From Osmia lignaria lignaria (Eukaryota > Arthropoda > Insecta > Hymenoptera > Megachilidae), in assembly GCF_051020975.1 (NCBI RefSeq), contig NW_027478166.1:13083501-13147500 (forward strand): 64,000 nt of DNA, written 5' to 3'. The position numbers and the translations under genes were made by a program. Of this stretch, positions 63,213-64,000 are shown piece after piece (within the stretch, counting starts at the first letter, position 1; each line of letters starts with the position of its first letter). The notes below the pieces were generated by a model. It was not told the origin of the DNA. It did not search any database and saw only the letters and a program-made list of their open reading frames with translations.

Positions 63213-64000
63213 ATGATATTTTTTGATCAGATGCGTAGTTCTCGAGATATATCAAGATATTTAAAAGTTCCGAAGCTGCACCAACATAATAGAGGTACAG
63301 AAACACCGTGGCCTCTTTCTTTGAGATAACTCTGCACTATTGCGAGCTGCAAATGCCACTTCGAGCTTAGCTGTGCAGAAGAAGAACAACAAGAAGAAGA
63401 AATATCTCGAAATATGTCCGTCAGGCCCCTTCCCTTGAGATAAATCTGCAAATATCTCGGAAACGAAGAGAGCTATGGCAAAATGTTAAGAGACCTTTTT
63501 TGTAGAGAATTAAGTTTCCTACTTTTCATGTTCTATGATATTTTTTGATCAGATGCGTAGTTCTCGAGATATATCAAGATATTTAAAAGTTCCGAAGCAG
63601 CACCAACATAATAGAGATACAGAAACACCGTGGCCCCTTTCTTTGAGATAACTCTGCACTATTGCGAGCTGGAATTGCCACTTCCAGCTTAGCTGTGCAG
63701 AAGAAGAACAACAAGAAGAAGAAATATCTCGAAATATGTCCGTCAGGCCCCTTCCCTTGAGATATATCTGCAAATATCTCGGAAACGAAGAGAGCTATGG
63801 CAAAATGTTAAGAGACCTTTTTTGTAGAGAATTAAGTTTCCTACTTTTCATGTTCTATGATATTTTTTGATCGGATGCGTAGTTCTCGAGATATATCAAG
63901 ATATTTAAAAGTTCCGAAGCCGCACCAACATAATAGAGATACAGAAACACCGTGGCCCCTTTCTTTGAGATAACTCTGCACTATTGCGAGCTGTAAATGC
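63213..64000. repeat. Second copy of the 57,095 segment, cut by the window end
   Basis: Matches 57095-57882 base for base as far as I can see. The last 130 bases (63871-64000) are the start of the next monomer with the rare TTGATCGGATGCG joint, so the array continues beyond the window and may be entering a further copy of a 6,118-bp unit. Confidence 0.87.

Larger units (their letters stand above)
1..64000. repeat. Satellite DNA array, 322-bp monomer, head to tail
   Basis: The whole window is one tandem array in a single orientation: 198 complete monomers with a partial one at each end. Monomer starts (TCAG) run from 207 to 12443 in steps of 322 and keep that step to 63871. The phase changes only at ten 1-base losses between 12,443 and 25,620, 15-base losses in the monomers at 24348, 25942 and 47786, a 38-base loss at 33334 and a 1-base gain at 31079. 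Differences are mostly single substitutions shared by groups of monomers, as expected for a satellite spread by unequal exchange and conversion. I found no inserted element and no unique spacer. Function is unknown. A structural heterochromatic or centromeric role is an inference only. Confidence 0.98.

Noticed and set aside
1..64000. CRISPR array
   Set aside because: The units are 322 bp and adjoin without unique spacers, and no cas-like gene is present.
1..64000. Transposable element, terminal repeats or target-site duplications
   Set aside because: No unit interrupts the 322-bp phase. The 13-bp inverted arms around 121 bp are present in essentially every monomer and there is no empty version to show mobility.
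1..64000. tRNA, rRNA or Pol III gene
   Set aside because: No A-box/B-box pair or cloverleaf was seen. The T6 runs recur in every monomer and do not follow a recognisable gene.
1..64000. Telomeric short repeats
   Set aside because: No run of TTAGG, TTAGGG or similar units is present at either end or inside.

Overview
The whole 64,000-base window is one uninterrupted array of tandem satellite DNA, all in one orientation. I see no protein gene, RNA gene, transposon or unique spacer. It holds 198 complete monomers, plus 206 bases of a monomer at the left edge and 130 at the right edge. Taking each monomer to start at TCAG (TCAGATGCG or TCAGAAGCG, just after the T-run and TGATCA site), 183 of 198 are exactly 322 bp long. 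The exceptions are ten of 321 bp, three of 307 bp, one of 284 bp and one of 323 bp. A typical monomer is about 40% G+C.

The organism is almost certainly a eukaryote, because such an array has no normal place in a bacterial genome. CpG is not depleted (about 12-14 per monomer against about 13 expected), which suits an animal with little germline DNA methylation. I recall similar motifs (T-run, TGATCAG, TTTTCGAGATAT) from arthropod non-coding repeats. That is memory, not a search, so arthropod is a low-confidence suggestion. A centromeric or pericentromeric position is plausible but cannot be shown from sequence alone.

Layout. 1-11,958: two alternating monomer subtypes (A and B), including a 3.36 kb block present twice at an offset of 6,762 bp. 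11,959-20,084: a near-perfect nine-monomer higher-order repeat of 2,896 bp, in 2.8 copies. 20,085-26,570: a four-monomer repeat of 1,287 bp with an incomplete third copy and two 15-bp deletions. 26,571-36,206: mixed monomers with 1,288-, 1,610- and 1,894-bp duplications, one 284-bp monomer and one 323-bp monomer. 36,207-48,092: overlapping 4-, 12- and 6-monomer duplications. 48,093-57,094: recurrent dimers, a 10-monomer-offset duplication and a fresh single-monomer duplication. 57,095-64,000: a diverged block whose first monomers return at 63,213, so a 6,118-bp (19-monomer) period may continue past the window.

The monomer itself is structured. It has four ATATCTCG boxes (two in each orientation), an internal direct duplication of 27 bp at a spacing of 114 bp, a GAA/CAA purine tract and two T6 runs. 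The long minus-strand frame that recurs in about 179 monomers opens with TTG and has no ATG, so I do not call it a gene. The most informative signals are the nested higher-order repeats and the chimeric monomers at their joints, which record unequal exchange and patchwork conversion.
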